NCBI GenBank assembly: GCA_030425705.1
Contig: JAUHZU010000012.1
Coordinates: 62,001 to 126,000 of the forward strand
Source: Phycisphaerae bacterium
GTDB lineage: Bacteria > Planctomycetota > Phycisphaerae > Phycisphaerales > Phycisphaeraceae
Reading direction: 5' to 3'
DNA: 64,000 nucleotides
Each line of letters opens with the position of its first letter. Within the stretch, counting starts at the first letter, position 1. The position numbers and the translations under genes were made by a program. Below, piece by piece: positions 1-8,921 of this stretch. The notes beneath the pieces are model-generated. The model had not been told where the DNA came from. It searched no databases and saw nothing but the letters and a program-made list of their open reading frames with translations.

Positions 1-128
1 CGCGCGTGCGGGCCGGTGTACCCCCACAGCCGGCGGATCACGCCCAGGCTCAGCGGCCGCTGCTTCGCCTCACGGTCGGACTTGTCGACATGCGTGAGGA
101 TCGGCGGGTTGTTGGGCCTTGTTTTCAT
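1..128 (-). CDS. ABC exporter half, N-terminal fragment (runs off window)
   Basis: An ATG at 128 opens a 42-codon fragment leaving the window at base 1. Its visible end reads RPLSLGVIRRLWGYTGPHA, the cytoplasmic lead-in that precedes transmembrane helix 1 in type IV ABC exporters. The ATG overlaps the TGA of the preceding ABC gene (ATGA overlap), so the two should be translationally coupled. Together they probably encode a heterodimeric exporter. The catalytic part of this subunit lies outside the window, so its ATPase site cannot be inspected. Confidence 0.75.
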   Translation of the reverse strand, partial: MKTRPNNPPILTHVDKSDREAKQRPLSLGVIRRLWGYTGPHA

Positions 129-2038
129 TCAGCGTCCTCCCCGATCCCCAGCAGCCGGCGCGACTCTTCGTCCGCCATCTGGACCTCCGCGGCGTTGCGG
201 TAGTGGGCGCTGGTCTGCATCAGCTCGTCGTGCGTGCCGACCTCGGTGACCCGGCCGTCCTCCATCACCATCACGACGTCCGCTCGCTTCAGCGTCGAGA
301 ACCGGTGGGCCACGATAAAGGTTGTGCGGTTGCGCATCGCCTGGTCCATCGCCTGCATGATCAGGTGCTCAGTCTCCGGGTCGATCGCGGCGGTGGGGTC
401 GTCCATCAGAAGGATCGGCGGGTCCAGCAGCACCGCCCGCGCGATCGCCAGCCGCTGGCGCTGCCCGCCCGACAGCCCGTTGCCGCCCTCGGTGAGCACG
501 GTGTCGTAGCCCGCGTCGAGTTCGCGCTCGATAAAGCCGTGCGCCTGGGCGATCTGCGCGGCCTGACGCATCTGGTCGTCTGTCGCCTCGGGGTGGCCGA
601 ACGTCACGTTGAAGCGGACGGTGTTGGAGAACAGGAACGTCTCCTGGAACACGACGCCGACGTTCCGCCGCAGGTCGTCCAGGTCGTAATCGCGGAGGTC
701 GACGCCGTCGATCAGGACACGGCCTTGCTGGGGGTCGTAGAAGCGCGGGATGAGCGACAGCAGCGTGCTCTTGCCCGAGCCGGTCGCGCCAAGGATGGCG
801 ACGGTCTGACCCGGCTGAGCCTCGAACGACACGCCACGCAAGGCGTCCGCACCGTCGGCCCCGCCGTAGCCGAACGTCACGTCCTCAAACGTCACCCGAC
901 CCTCGGCCCGCCCGAGGCGCACGGCCGCGGCCCCCGGCGGACCCTGGATCTCGACCGGCTCGTCGAGCACCTCGAACACCCGCTGCGCCCCGGTCATCGA
1001 CCGCTGCACCGCGTTGGCGATCTGCGCGAGGTTGCCGACCTGGCTGGAGAACTGCTGCAGCAGCCCGGCGAAGACGAACAGGCCCGAGCCGAATGCGAAG
1101 CCCGGGTCGTGGATGTACAGCCACCCGCCGTAGACCAGCAGGACCAGCAGGTTGACCGCGGTGAACATGCCGATGGTCGGCACGAACGTCGCGACCCGCC
1201 AGAAGATCCAGCGGTGCTGGTCCGCGACCGCGTCGTTGGCCCGCTTGAACTTCGCACGCTCGCGCTCCTGCAGCGCGAAGCCCTTGACGACGTGGACCCC
1301 CTGCGCGTTCTCCGAGAGGACGAGCACCGCCTTGTCGAACAGCTCGCGGTTGACGCGGTAGGCCGGGCGAACCGTCCGCGAGAACAACGTCGTCAACACC
1401 CACAGCAGCGGCGTGGTCGCGAGGCACGCGAGCGTCAGCTTCACGTGGATGCTCAGCATGTACGCCAGGAAGAAGGCCAGCGAGATCAGCAACATGACGA
1501 CCTCGATCATCACGCCGTCGATGAACCGGCGGACCGCCTGCACATCGCCGGTAACCCGGTTGATGATCGACCCGGACTCGTTGGCGTCGAAGAAGCGGAA
1601 GCTCAGCCGCTGCATCTTGTCGTAGACCTGCTTGCGGAGGTCGACGACGATGTCGCGGACCAGCACCGCCTTCCATACCCACGACTGCCGGTCGAGCACA
1701 AACCGCAGCGCGGCGACGGCGAAGACGGCCCCGGCGATCACGAGCACCTTCGTCATCGCCGACCAGCCGGCCGGCGGCTCGAACCCCAGCGGCCAGCGAG
1801 GCGGCTTGCCGGACTCGCCGATCGCCTGGCCGATGACGTCCAACCCGAGCCCGATGAGCCCGAGCCCGGAGAGCGCCAGCGCGAGCAGGACCATCTGCAG
1901 CACAACGATGCGGAGGACCTGATCCTTGTAGCCCCAGGTCAGCCGGAGCAGGCGCAGGATGAGCGCGACGGTGGACGCCTGCGCGGGCACACCGTCGGCC
2001 GGGGACGAAGCGGGGTCGGGGGGGCCAGACGAAGCCAA
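125..2038 (-). CDS. ABC transporter, fused permease-ATPase (exporter half)
   Basis: The 637-residue protein has an exporter membrane domain (about residues 45-340) followed by one nucleotide-binding domain. Walker A is GATGSGKST (about 417-425), the signature LSGGQ (about 522-526), Walker B LLMDDPTA (about 543-550), and an H-loop histidine lies in VAHRFST. The catalytic glutamate after Walker B is aspartate (DD instead of DE), typical of the degenerate half of heterodimeric exporters. This fits the coupled partner gene overlapping its stop codon. The start is TTG at 2038; a TACAGT hexamer ends 7 nt upstream, so the message may be leaderless. The cargo cannot be inferred. Confidence 0.85.
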   Translation of the reverse strand: MASSGPPDPASSPADGVPAQASTVALILRLLRLTWGYKDQVLRIVVLQMVLLALALSGLGLIGLGLDVIGQAIGESGKPPRWPLGFEPPAGWSAMTKVLVIAGAVFAVAALRFVLDRQSWVWKAVLVRDIVVDLRKQVYDKMQRLSFRFFDANESGSIINRVTGDVQAVRRFIDGVMIEVVMLLISLAFFLAYMLSIHVKLTLACLATTPLLWVLTTLFSRTVRPAYRVNRELFDKAVLVLSENAQGVHVVKGFALQERERAKFKRANDAVADQHRWIFWRVATFVPTIGMFTAVNLLVLLVYGGWLYIHDPGFAFGSGLFVFAGLLQQFSSQVGNLAQIANAVQRSMTGAQRVFEVLDEPVEIQGPPGAAAVRLGRAEGRVTFEDVTFGYGGADGADALRGVSFEAQPGQTVAILGATGSGKSTLLSLIPRFYDPQQGRVLIDGVDLRDYDLDDLRRNVGVVFQETFLFSNTVRFNVTFGHPEATDDQMRQAAQIAQAHGFIERELDAGYDTVLTEGGNGLSGGQRQRLAIARAVLLDPPILLMDDPTAAIDPETEHLIMQAMDQAMRNRTTFIVAHRFSTLKRADVVMVMEDGRVTEVGTHDELMQTSAHYRNAAEVQMADEESRRLLGIGEDAE

Positions 2039-2082
2039 GCGGGCTACTGTAGCGCCGCTGAGCCAACAAGCAAGCCGGCCCC

Positions 2083-3162
2083 CTATTCCGCTAGGCGGAC
2101 CTCGGCGTACAGCGGGCGGTGGTCGGACCCGGTCGCCTCGCCCAGCCGACGCTCGACCACCACCGCGCCGTTGCGCGACAGCACATGGTCGATCGGGATC
2201 ATCCCCGGTGTCACAAGCCCGGCCGGCCAGCTCGCGCCGGGCGCACTCACCCCCAACGCCGCACCCCCGCGGAGGGGGTCGGTCAGCCCGCCTTCGCGGA
2301 CCATCGCCCGGTAGTGCGCCGACCAGGGCGTGGCATTCAGGTCGCCGATCAGGATGAACGGGAGATCGCTGTCACGCGCGAGCTGTGCCGCCGCGCGGAG
2401 CTGGGCGTTGCGTGCTTCCGAGTAGGCCAGGCTGACAGGCGGGAGCGTGTGCAGCGAGACCACGCGCACTTGCCGCCCGTCCACCCGTACCACCGCCTCG
2501 ATCGCCGGCACCTGCGCCACGCCGCCGGACAGGTCCCGTGCTTCTACTTCCACTACGTCGATGTTGCTCGCGTCGCGGACCCACATGCCGATCCCGAAGT
2601 TGTCGGTGCGCGGTTCGAGTTTGACCGGCCGGTAGCCCGGGACCCGCCCCTCCAGCGCGACAACCCACGCCGGGCTGATCTCCTGAAGAAAGACGAGGTC
2701 TGCTCCGCTGCGTGCGACCATGTCCGCGACGTCGGCCTGCCGGCTGTTTGCCGTGTTAACGTTGTAGTGAAGCAGCGTGAACGCCGGTGCCGAGGCGTCC
2801 GCACGCCAACGCGCCGCCATGCGCGTGTCGGCGTTGGGGAGGTACAGCGGGGCGACAAACCACAGGTTGAACACCAGCGCCGCCAGGGCGAGACCGCTCA
2901 TGCATTTCCACCGCAGCAGGCGGAGACCGATCCCCGCGACGAGGAAGCACAGGGTGTACTGGAACCGGAAATGCGTCAGCAGATCGAGCTGCCAGTCGTA
3001 TGCTCCGGCCAGCGAAAACGCGTTGAGCGCGAGCAGGAACAGGACCCCCGCCGAGATGCTCAGCCCCAGCATGAGATTGACGGCGCCGGGCCCAGCGTCG
3101 GCTTTCGATTCGCCGGGGTCGTGGGACGGATTGCGATCCTCCTGCGAAGTGTTGGTCGGCAT
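2083..3162 (-). CDS. membrane-anchored endonuclease/exonuclease/phosphatase family protein
   Basis: A 359-residue protein with three N-terminal membrane segments (about residues 30-115) and then an EEP (DNase I-like) domain. Family signatures are LHYNVN (first strand), FLQEIS (metal-binding Glu), SLHTLPP, IGDLNATPW (catalytic Asp/Asn) and the terminal GSDHRPL histidine. All key residues of the fold are present, so it should be a metal-dependent phosphodiesterase or phosphatase facing the periplasm or membrane. The ATG at 3162 is preferred over an upstream in-frame start because GGAG lies about 9 nt before it. The substrate could be nucleic acid, phospholipid or a sugar phosphate. Confidence 0.8.
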   Translation of the reverse strand: MPTNTSQEDRNPSHDPGESKADAGPGAVNLMLGLSISAGVLFLLALNAFSLAGAYDWQLDLLTHFRFQYTLCFLVAGIGLRLLRWKCMSGLALAALVFNLWFVAPLYLPNADTRMAARWRADASAPAFTLLHYNVNTANSRQADVADMVARSGADLVFLQEISPAWVVALEGRVPGYRPVKLEPRTDNFGIGMWVRDASNIDVVEVEARDLSGGVAQVPAIEAVVRVDGRQVRVVSLHTLPPVSLAYSEARNAQLRAAAQLARDSDLPFILIGDLNATPWSAHYRAMVREGGLTDPLRGGAALGVSAPGASWPAGLVTPGMIPIDHVLSRNGAVVVERRLGEATGSDHRPLYAEVRLAE

Positions 3163-3284
3163 GATGGCTGCTCCGGCCCCTGCGGTCTCCGGTAGCATAC
3201 GGGACGGCCAACGCGGGTGATGCTGCGGCTGCACATGACGCGACCGGCCATCGCGCCACCCCCGAGAAACTCTGCAAACATCCT

Positions 3285-3821
3285 ATGAAATCGATCTGCG
3301 TCTACTGCTCGTCGTCGGACACCATCGACCCCGCGTTCCGCGTCCCGGCCCAGCGGCTGGGACAGCTCATCGCCGAGCACGGCGACCAACTCGTCTACGG
3401 CGGGGGCAGCGTCGGGCTCATGGGCGAGTGCGCCCGGGCCGTCCACGCCCACGGCGGCAGCGTCGTCGGCGTCATCCCGGAGTCGCTGACCACCGCCGAG
3501 ATCGCCTACCACCACGCCGACGAGCTGATCGTCACCCAGACCATGCGCGAGCGCAAGCAGATCATGGACGAACGGGCCGACGCCTTCGTCGTCCTGCCCG
3601 GCGGGTTCGGCACGCTCGAAGAGCTGGCCGAGATCCTGGTGCTCAAGATCCTCGGCTACACCGACCGCCCGCTGATCGTCGTCAACCCCGACGGCTTCTA
3701 CAACCCGCTGCACGTGTTATTCCAACACTTCGTTGACCACGGCTTCGCGAAGCCCAAGCACCTGGCGATGGTGACGTTCTTGGACGATGTGGACGCGGTG
3801 TATGGTGTGATCGGGAGCTGA
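3285..3821 (+). CDS. LOG family protein (cytokinin riboside 5'-monophosphate phosphoribohydrolase-like)
   Basis: A 178-residue Rossmann-like protein of the TIGR00730/LOG family. It carries both signature loops, GGGSVGLMG (39-47) and PGGFGTLEE (105-113), plus the MRERK segment that completes the active site. Family members hydrolyse nucleoside 5'-monophosphates to base and ribose 5-phosphate. In bacteria this is usually nucleotide turnover rather than cytokinin making. It converges on serC with 4 bp between the stops. A second, longer LOG protein is encoded at 62397-63167. Confidence 0.88.
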   Translation: MKSICVYCSSSDTIDPAFRVPAQRLGQLIAEHGDQLVYGGGSVGLMGECARAVHAHGGSVVGVIPESLTTAEIAYHHADELIVTQTMRERKQIMDERADAFVVLPGGFGTLEELAEILVLKILGYTDRPLIVVNPDGFYNPLHVLFQHFVDHGFAKPKHLAMVTFLDDVDAVYGVIGS

Positions 3822-3825
3822 ACCC

Positions 3826-4920
3826 CTATCCGTTCCGCTGCGCGAAATCATCCATGAAGCCGGCAAGCGCTTTTGCGCCTTCGATCGGCATGGCGTTGTA
3901 GATGCTGGCGCGGCAGCCGCCGACGCTGCGGTGGCCTTTCAGGCCGGACATGCCGTGGGCCAGGGCTTCTTCAACGAACTTCGCGTCCAGGTCGGCGCTG
4001 GGGGTCGTGAAGACCACGTTCATCGTCGAGCGGTAGCGCTCGTCGACGGGGCAAGTGTAGAACCCGGCGTGCCGTTGTACGGCGTCGTAGAGCAGCTGGC
4101 TGCGCTGGTCGGCCATGTCCTTCGCCCACGCGATGCCGCCCTTTGCCTTCAGCCACTCCATCACGAGCTTGATGAGGTAGACCTGGAACACCGGCGGGGT
4201 GTTGGCCATGGACTGGCCCTTGACGTGGTTGGCGTAGTTGAGGTAGTTGATGAGGTCGCCGGGGCACTGGTCGACGACGCTCTGCTTGATGAGCACCAGC
4301 GCGCAGCCGGCGGGGCCGATGTTCTTCTGTGCCCCGGCGTAGACGATGCCGAACTTCTCGAAGTCGATCGGCCGGCTCATGATGTCGCTGGACATGTCGG
4401 CCACGATGGGCGTGTCGATCGCCGGGAAGTCCTTCCACTGCAGGCCGCCGATGGTCTCGTTGCTGGTCAGGTGCAGGTAGACCGCGTCGTCGCCGGCCCG
4501 GACCGACGCGGGGTCGGGGAGGGTCGTGAAGTTGGCGTCGGTGCCGTCGAAGACGAGGTTGACGGTGCCGACGGTCTTCGCGTCGGCGATGGCCTTCTTC
4601 GCCCAGGCACCGGAGTGGGTGTAGTCGGCGGACTTGCCCCCTTGCAAGAGGTTCATGGGGATCATGCCGAACTGGAAGGTCGCCCCGCCGCCGAGGAACA
4701 GGACGTGCATGTCCTCGGGCACGGCCAGCAGCTCGCGGACGAGCGACTGCGCCTCCTCGAACACGCCGGCCACCGTCTTGCTGCGGTGGCTCATCTCGAT
4801 GATAGACATACCCTCGCCGGCGTAGTCGGGGAACTGGTCGGCGACCTGCTCGAGCACCTCGAGTGGGAGCGTGCACGGGCCGGCGGAGAAGTTGTGGATG
4901 CGGTGGGTGGTGGTGGGCAT
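3826..4920 (-). CDS. serC: phosphoserine aminotransferase
   Basis: SerC converts 3-phosphohydroxypyruvate and glutamate to phosphoserine in serine synthesis and also serves pyridoxal phosphate synthesis. The 364-residue length is normal. It opens with the family motif HNFSAGPCTLP, has the phosphate-binding GGGATFQFG (about 78-86), the PLP lysine in GAQKNIGPAG (K199) and the closing GHRSVGGCRASIYNA. The ATG at 4920 lacks a clear Shine-Dalgarno; TAACCT ends 6 nt upstream, compatible with a leaderless start. A paired inverted repeat fills the spacer upstream. Confidence 0.95.
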   Translation of the reverse strand: MPTTTHRIHNFSAGPCTLPLEVLEQVADQFPDYAGEGMSIIEMSHRSKTVAGVFEEAQSLVRELLAVPEDMHVLFLGGGATFQFGMIPMNLLQGGKSADYTHSGAWAKKAIADAKTVGTVNLVFDGTDANFTTLPDPASVRAGDDAVYLHLTSNETIGGLQWKDFPAIDTPIVADMSSDIMSRPIDFEKFGIVYAGAQKNIGPAGCALVLIKQSVVDQCPGDLINYLNYANHVKGQSMANTPPVFQVYLIKLVMEWLKAKGGIAWAKDMADQRSQLLYDAVQRHAGFYTCPVDERYRSTMNVVFTTPSADLDAKFVEEALAHGMSGLKGHRSVGGCRASIYNAMPIEGAKALAGFMDDFAQRNG

Positions 4921-4984
4921 GGGGGTAGGTTAGCAGAGGTAGATACAGACCATCTAACAGATGGCGGAGTCGGCGCGATGCGGA

Positions 4985-5056
4985 TAGCCGCCGCGTCACA
5001 CACGGCGGGGCGCTGCGTGAATCACCGGCCTCCCGCCGCGTGTGACGCGGCGGCTA
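4985..5056. repeat. BIME-like inverted pair of a 25-bp palindromic unit
   Basis: Two copies of a 25-bp unit lie head to head at 4985-5009 and 5032-5056, matching at 24 of 25 positions when one is reversed. Each unit is itself a near-perfect hairpin (CCGCCGCGT, loop CAC, ACGCGGCGG in the ideal form). The same pair recurs at 38959-39037. The spacer between serC and the SulP gene otherwise appears empty. Confidence 0.85.
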
Positions 5057-5088
5057 CTCTCAAGGGTCTGGATGACACACCGGGGGAG

Positions 5089-6735
5089 CTACCCCAGCCG
5101 GTCGGTCGCGACGTGGTAGTGCGGGTCTTCGCTGATGTTGACCTCGACCAGGTCGCCGGCCTTGTCGAGAAGTTGGGCGCACTCCTCGCTGAGGTGGACC
5201 AGGTGCAGACGTTTGCCCTGGGCCCGGTACTTCTCCGCGACGGTGTTGATCGCCTCGAGCCCGGACTGGTCGTAGACGCGGGTGTAGTAGAAGTCGATCA
5301 CGACGTCGTCGGGGTCTTCGGCCGGGTCGAAGAGCTGCTTGAAGGACTCGACGGAGGCGAAGAACAGCGGGCCGTGGAGCTGGTACATCTTGCTGCCGTG
5401 CTCGTTGAGCTTGGTGTCGGCGCCCATGTGGGTGGCGTGCTGCCAGGCGAAGACCAGCGCGGCGACGATCACGCCGACGAGCACCGCCAGCGCGAGGTTG
5501 TGCAGGAAGACGGTGATGAGGACGACGGTCACCATGACAAACATGTCGGCCTTGGGCATGCGCTTGAACATCTTGATCGAGGCCCACTCGAAGGTGCCGA
5601 TGACGACCATGAACATGACGCCGACGAGCGCGGCCATGGGGATCATGCCGATCCACGGCCCGAGGAAGAGGATGAAGGCGAGGAGCATGAGCGCGGCGAC
5701 GATGCCGGACAGGCGGTTGCGGCCGCCGGAGTTCACATTGATTAGCGACTGGCCGATCATGGCGCACCCGCCCATGCCGCCGAAGAGCCCGCAGGTGACG
5801 TTGGCGACGCCCTGGCCGACGCACTCACGGTTGCCCCGGCCGCGGGTCTCGGTCATCTCGTCGATGAGGGACATGGTCATCAGCGACTCGATCAGCCCCA
5901 CACCGGCGAGGATGACGGCGTAAGGCCAGACGATCGCAAGGGTCTTCCACGCACCGCCTAGTGTGAACAGGCCGTCGGGCAGGACAGCAATCGTGAAGAG
6001 CTCGCTGAAACCGCCTTTGATCGGCTTACCCCCCATCATGTCGGTGACATTGTGCGTGCCCAAGCCCAGCGGCTCCAGCAGAAAAATCGCGACGAGCGAA
6101 ACCCCCAGGATCGCGGCGAGGGAGGACGGCACGGCCTTGGTCAGCTTGGGCAGGTAGTGGATGATCGCCATGGTGACCAAGACCAATGCGAGCATAATCG
6201 CCATGGCCCCGCCGGTGAGGTAGCCGCCATCCTGCTTGAAGCTTTCGAGTTGCGCAAGGCCGATGACGATGGCCAGGCCGTTGACGAACCCGATCATGAC
6301 GGGGAATGGGACCATGCGGATGAGCTTCCCCAGCCGCAGCAGACCGACGGCGATCTGGATGAGCCCACAGAGCATGACGGCGACAAAGAGGTACTCGATC
6401 CCTGCGTTCGGGTCGGCGACCAGCGCGACGACGACGATAGCCATAGCCCCGGTCGCGCCGGAGATCATGCCGGGCCGGCCGCCGCAGATGCTGGTGAGCA
6501 GGCCGATCATAAAAGCGCTGTAGAGCCCGATCATCGGGTCGACGCCGGCGACGAAGGCGAACGCGACGGCCTCGGGCACGAGCGCGAGCGCGACGGTGAT
6601 GCCCGAGAGGATGTCGGCCTTGGGCTTCTTCGGGAAGTACGACGCGAGGCCGGCCCGGCTGACCGCGGGCAGCGCAAAGCGGCGCGGCGTGTCGGCGGCT
6701 CGGGGCGGCAGGGCAAGTTCGATATCGGAGGGCAT
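5089..6735 (-). CDS. SulP family anion transporter with STAS domain
   Basis: A 548-residue integral membrane protein. After a short cytoplasmic tail it has the SulP signature ([18 protein letters not shown], about residues 42-59), a membrane domain of about 12-14 helices, and a C-terminal STAS domain (about 430-545). SulP proteins move sulfate, bicarbonate or other anions, usually driven by Na+ or H+; the sequence does not tell which. An in-frame ATG 30 codons upstream exists, but the start [13 protein letters not shown] at 6735 fits the family better. The gene stands alone and no sulfate-assimilation gene is nearby. Confidence 0.9.
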   Translation of the reverse strand: MPSDIELALPPRAADTPRRFALPAVSRAGLASYFPKKPKADILSGITVALALVPEAVAFAFVAGVDPMIGLYSAFMIGLLTSICGGRPGMISGATGAMAIVVVALVADPNAGIEYLFVAVMLCGLIQIAVGLLRLGKLIRMVPFPVMIGFVNGLAIVIGLAQLESFKQDGGYLTGGAMAIMLALVLVTMAIIHYLPKLTKAVPSSLAAILGVSLVAIFLLEPLGLGTHNVTDMMGGKPIKGGFSELFTIAVLPDGLFTLGGAWKTLAIVWPYAVILAGVGLIESLMTMSLIDEMTETRGRGNRECVGQGVANVTCGLFGGMGGCAMIGQSLINVNSGGRNRLSGIVAALMLLAFILFLGPWIGMIPMAALVGVMFMVVIGTFEWASIKMFKRMPKADMFVMVTVVLITVFLHNLALAVLVGVIVAALVFAWQHATHMGADTKLNEHGSKMYQLHGPLFFASVESFKQLFDPAEDPDDVVIDFYYTRVYDQSGLEAINTVAEKYRAQGKRLHLVHLSEECAQLLDKAGDLVEVNISEDPHYHVATDRLG

Positions 6736-6865
6736 GGGGGCTCTCGGGACAACAGCTCGTGTGTAAGGGTGTCGGCCGGTGGCGCGGCCGACGCACGGGA
6801 CAGCGGGGATCGCGTAGTCTAGCACAGCCGCACGCGCAGCATCGGCTCGCGGTTGTCTCGTTGGT

Positions 6866-8083
6866 CTACTGCCGGCCGATGTGCTCGGGTCGCGGGGCCG
6901 GCGGGCCGATGAGGTAGCCCACCCCGCCGTGGCCCAACCAGGCGCGGGCGAGCTCGTCCGCGGCGTAGACGATGCCGTCGCCGCCCTCGCGGAACGCCGG
7001 GTCGTTCACGATCGCGTCGCCCTCGGCCGTGAGCCCGCGGATCACGATCAGGTGCCCGTTGGTAGACGACATCGGGTTGCTGGGGAACTCGCCCTTGCCG
7101 AAACGGATCGACGCGATGATCGGCTGACCGGCGGTGAGCGTCGCGCGGACCTGGCCCCAGGTGCGGAAGCGCACCAGCTCGGCGTCCAGCCCGAGTTCAC
7201 CGGCGCGGGCGACGGCCCGGCCCCAGTTGCCGTAGATGTCGTACTCCGCGTCGAAGATCCGCTCGGCGTTCTCCAGCGTCGTCAGGTCCACCCCGCGGTA
7301 AGCGATGACCATCGATGTCGAGGTCGGCGAGCAGGTCCGCGAGCGCAGCGCCTCGGGCAGCACCTGCTGAGAACGGTACGGGACGTTGAGGTCGATCTCG
7401 TCCATCGGCTGCACGTTCGCGTGCGACGCACCGGGCAGCGACGCCGGCGGCGCGATGTAGCAGGCGTCGGCCCACGCCGACGGCCCCGAGACCACCGCCA
7501 CAAGCTTGCGCAGCCCCAGCTCGCCGGCCGGCGTGGCGGGGTGCCCCTCGAACACCACACGCAGCTCGAACGCGTCGGCCGGCTGGTCGAGCACGAGGTA
7601 ATCGACCTTGACCTCGCCGTAGTCCGAGTCGACGGCGTCTTTGCCCTCGTCGCTCGTCTCGCCCCACGAGCCGACGTACAGCCAATCGCTCCACTGCCCG
7701 GTCGTTTGGTCGCGGGTGCGGACCATGAGCTTGAGCCCGCCCGACTCGGCGACGACGTTCCACGACGGCAGCAGCTCGGTAAAGGCGATCGCGGTCTCGA
7801 TCGGCCGGGTCTGCCAGTGCCAGCGGGCCGGCCCGCCCGGGCCCGGCCGGCCGGTGAACGTCGGCTGCAGGTACCCGTCATTTACCACGATGCGCCCGTT
7901 GCTCGCGCGGCCGGCGAGGAACGCCTCATCACCGGCGAAGCGGTAGGTCTGGTCCGCCATCGCCAGCGGGTTGTTCAGCCAGTCGGCGCTTCCGCCGGCC
8001 GTCGTCGACCGGCAGCCCGGCAGCCCAACAGCCAGGACGAGCAACAGGAACAGCCCCGAACGGTACAGCGCGTGCTTCTTCAT
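6866..8083 (-). CDS. C39-like peptidase lipoprotein
   Basis: A 405-residue exported protein with a lipoprotein signal (hydrophobic run ending LPGC). An N-terminal beta-rich region of about 240 residues precedes a papain-like C39_2 domain. Catalytic candidates are Cys in [10 protein letters not shown], His in NGHLIVIRG and Asp/Asn in VNDPAF. Such domains cleave peptides at double-glycine-like sites or act as cell-surface proteases. The ATG at 8083 overlaps the TGA of the upstream gene, indicating coupled translation; a GTG at 8092 is an alternative. Confidence 0.82.
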   Translation of the reverse strand: MKKHALYRSGLFLLLVLAVGLPGCRSTTAGGSADWLNNPLAMADQTYRFAGDEAFLAGRASNGRIVVNDGYLQPTFTGRPGPGGPARWHWQTRPIETAIAFTELLPSWNVVAESGGLKLMVRTRDQTTGQWSDWLYVGSWGETSDEGKDAVDSDYGEVKVDYLVLDQPADAFELRVVFEGHPATPAGELGLRKLVAVVSGPSAWADACYIAPPASLPGASHANVQPMDEIDLNVPYRSQQVLPEALRSRTCSPTSTSMVIAYRGVDLTTLENAERIFDAEYDIYGNWGRAVARAGELGLDAELVRFRTWGQVRATLTAGQPIIASIRFGKGEFPSNPMSSTNGHLIVIRGLTAEGDAIVNDPAFREGGDGIVYAADELARAWLGHGGVGYLIGPPAPRPEHIGRQ

Positions 8084-8907
8084 GGTGCGCACATCGTACC
8101 GGCCCGGCGATGGCGGGGAACCCCGCGGGTTGACCGGCCGACGCGCGGCGGGCTCAGGGCCGCGTCGACCAGGCCCAGCAGGGTGTCTGCCGGGCTGTCG
8201 ATGGCAACCAGCCGGCCGTCGCGGAGCTGGTAGCGCTCGATGCGCGCTGGCTGCCCGGCGTCAGGGCCGGCCGTGTGCCGGAGGTTCAGCCGCAGGTAGA
8301 CCCCCAACGCCGACGGGCTCATCACCCGCAGCTGCGGCGGCAGGTCGGTCGGGTCGCGGGTCACGTTCATGAAGCCCGGCAGCCCCGCGACCCCGCCGAG
8401 ACTGTGGCAGCCGATGCTCGCGCACTGCCGATGCGTCAGTGCATAACGCGCGTCGCCCGAACGCATCTCGGCGTAGACCCGCGACCAGTAGTCCTCGACC
8501 CGGCGGGCCTCGGCGTCGGTAATCTCGGCCGAGAACACCAGCACCACGCTGCCCTCGGGGTGGACCAGTGCCGGCAGGTCGTCCAGCACCTCTGTCAGCG
8601 ACCGGTCCGCGCCCCAGCGCTGCTCGGGGTCGTCCCACCAGGGCCCGGCCTCGGAGCCGAGCCCCTGCAGCCGCTGCTTGCTCGGCACGCGGTCGGGCCC
8701 GAAGTCCCAGTAGGCCTCTTCGATCGCGATACCCGTGTGCCCGGTCACGCCGACGGGCACCGCGCTCATCGCGATCACCACGGTGAGGGTGCGCGACGGA
8801 CCGTCCGTGTCCAGGCGTTCGGCCCAGGCCGCCGCGGGACGGGCCGCGCAGCCGAGCGCGGCACTGCAGATCAGGACGGCGCCTATCAGGTTGAAACAAC
8901 GCGTCAT
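8080..8907 (-). CDS. secreted protein of unknown function, coupled to the C39 peptidase
   Basis: A 275-residue protein with a signal sequence (LIGAVLICSAALGCAA, probably a lipoprotein). The mature part contains GHTGIAIEEAYWDFGP near its start and later HRQCASIGCHSLGG. The placement of His, Cys and His recalls permuted NlpC/P60-like (LRAT/PPPDE) folds, but I cannot assign a family. The start at 8907 has AAAGGCGG upstream. It overlaps the C39 peptidase gene by 4 bp and may be its partner. The 18 bp ending in its ATG are identical to those of the gene at 24569-25708. Confidence 0.7.
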   Translation of the reverse strand: MTRCFNLIGAVLICSAALGCAARPAAAWAERLDTDGPSRTLTVVIAMSAVPVGVTGHTGIAIEEAYWDFGPDRVPSKQRLQGLGSEAGPWWDDPEQRWGADRSLTEVLDDLPALVHPEGSVVLVFSAEITDAEARRVEDYWSRVYAEMRSGDARYALTHRQCASIGCHSLGGVAGLPGFMNVTRDPTDLPPQLRVMSPSALGVYLRLNLRHTAGPDAGQPARIERYQLRDGRLVAIDSPADTLLGLVDAALSPPRVGRSTRGVPRHRRAGTMCAP

Positions 8908-8921
8908 CGGACCGCCTTTCG

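Noticed and set aside
119-2314. 731-codon plus-strand frame opposite the ABC exporter
   Set aside because: It is the antisense shadow of a complete ABC gene with all motifs; its product is His/Arg/Asp-rich and matches nothing.
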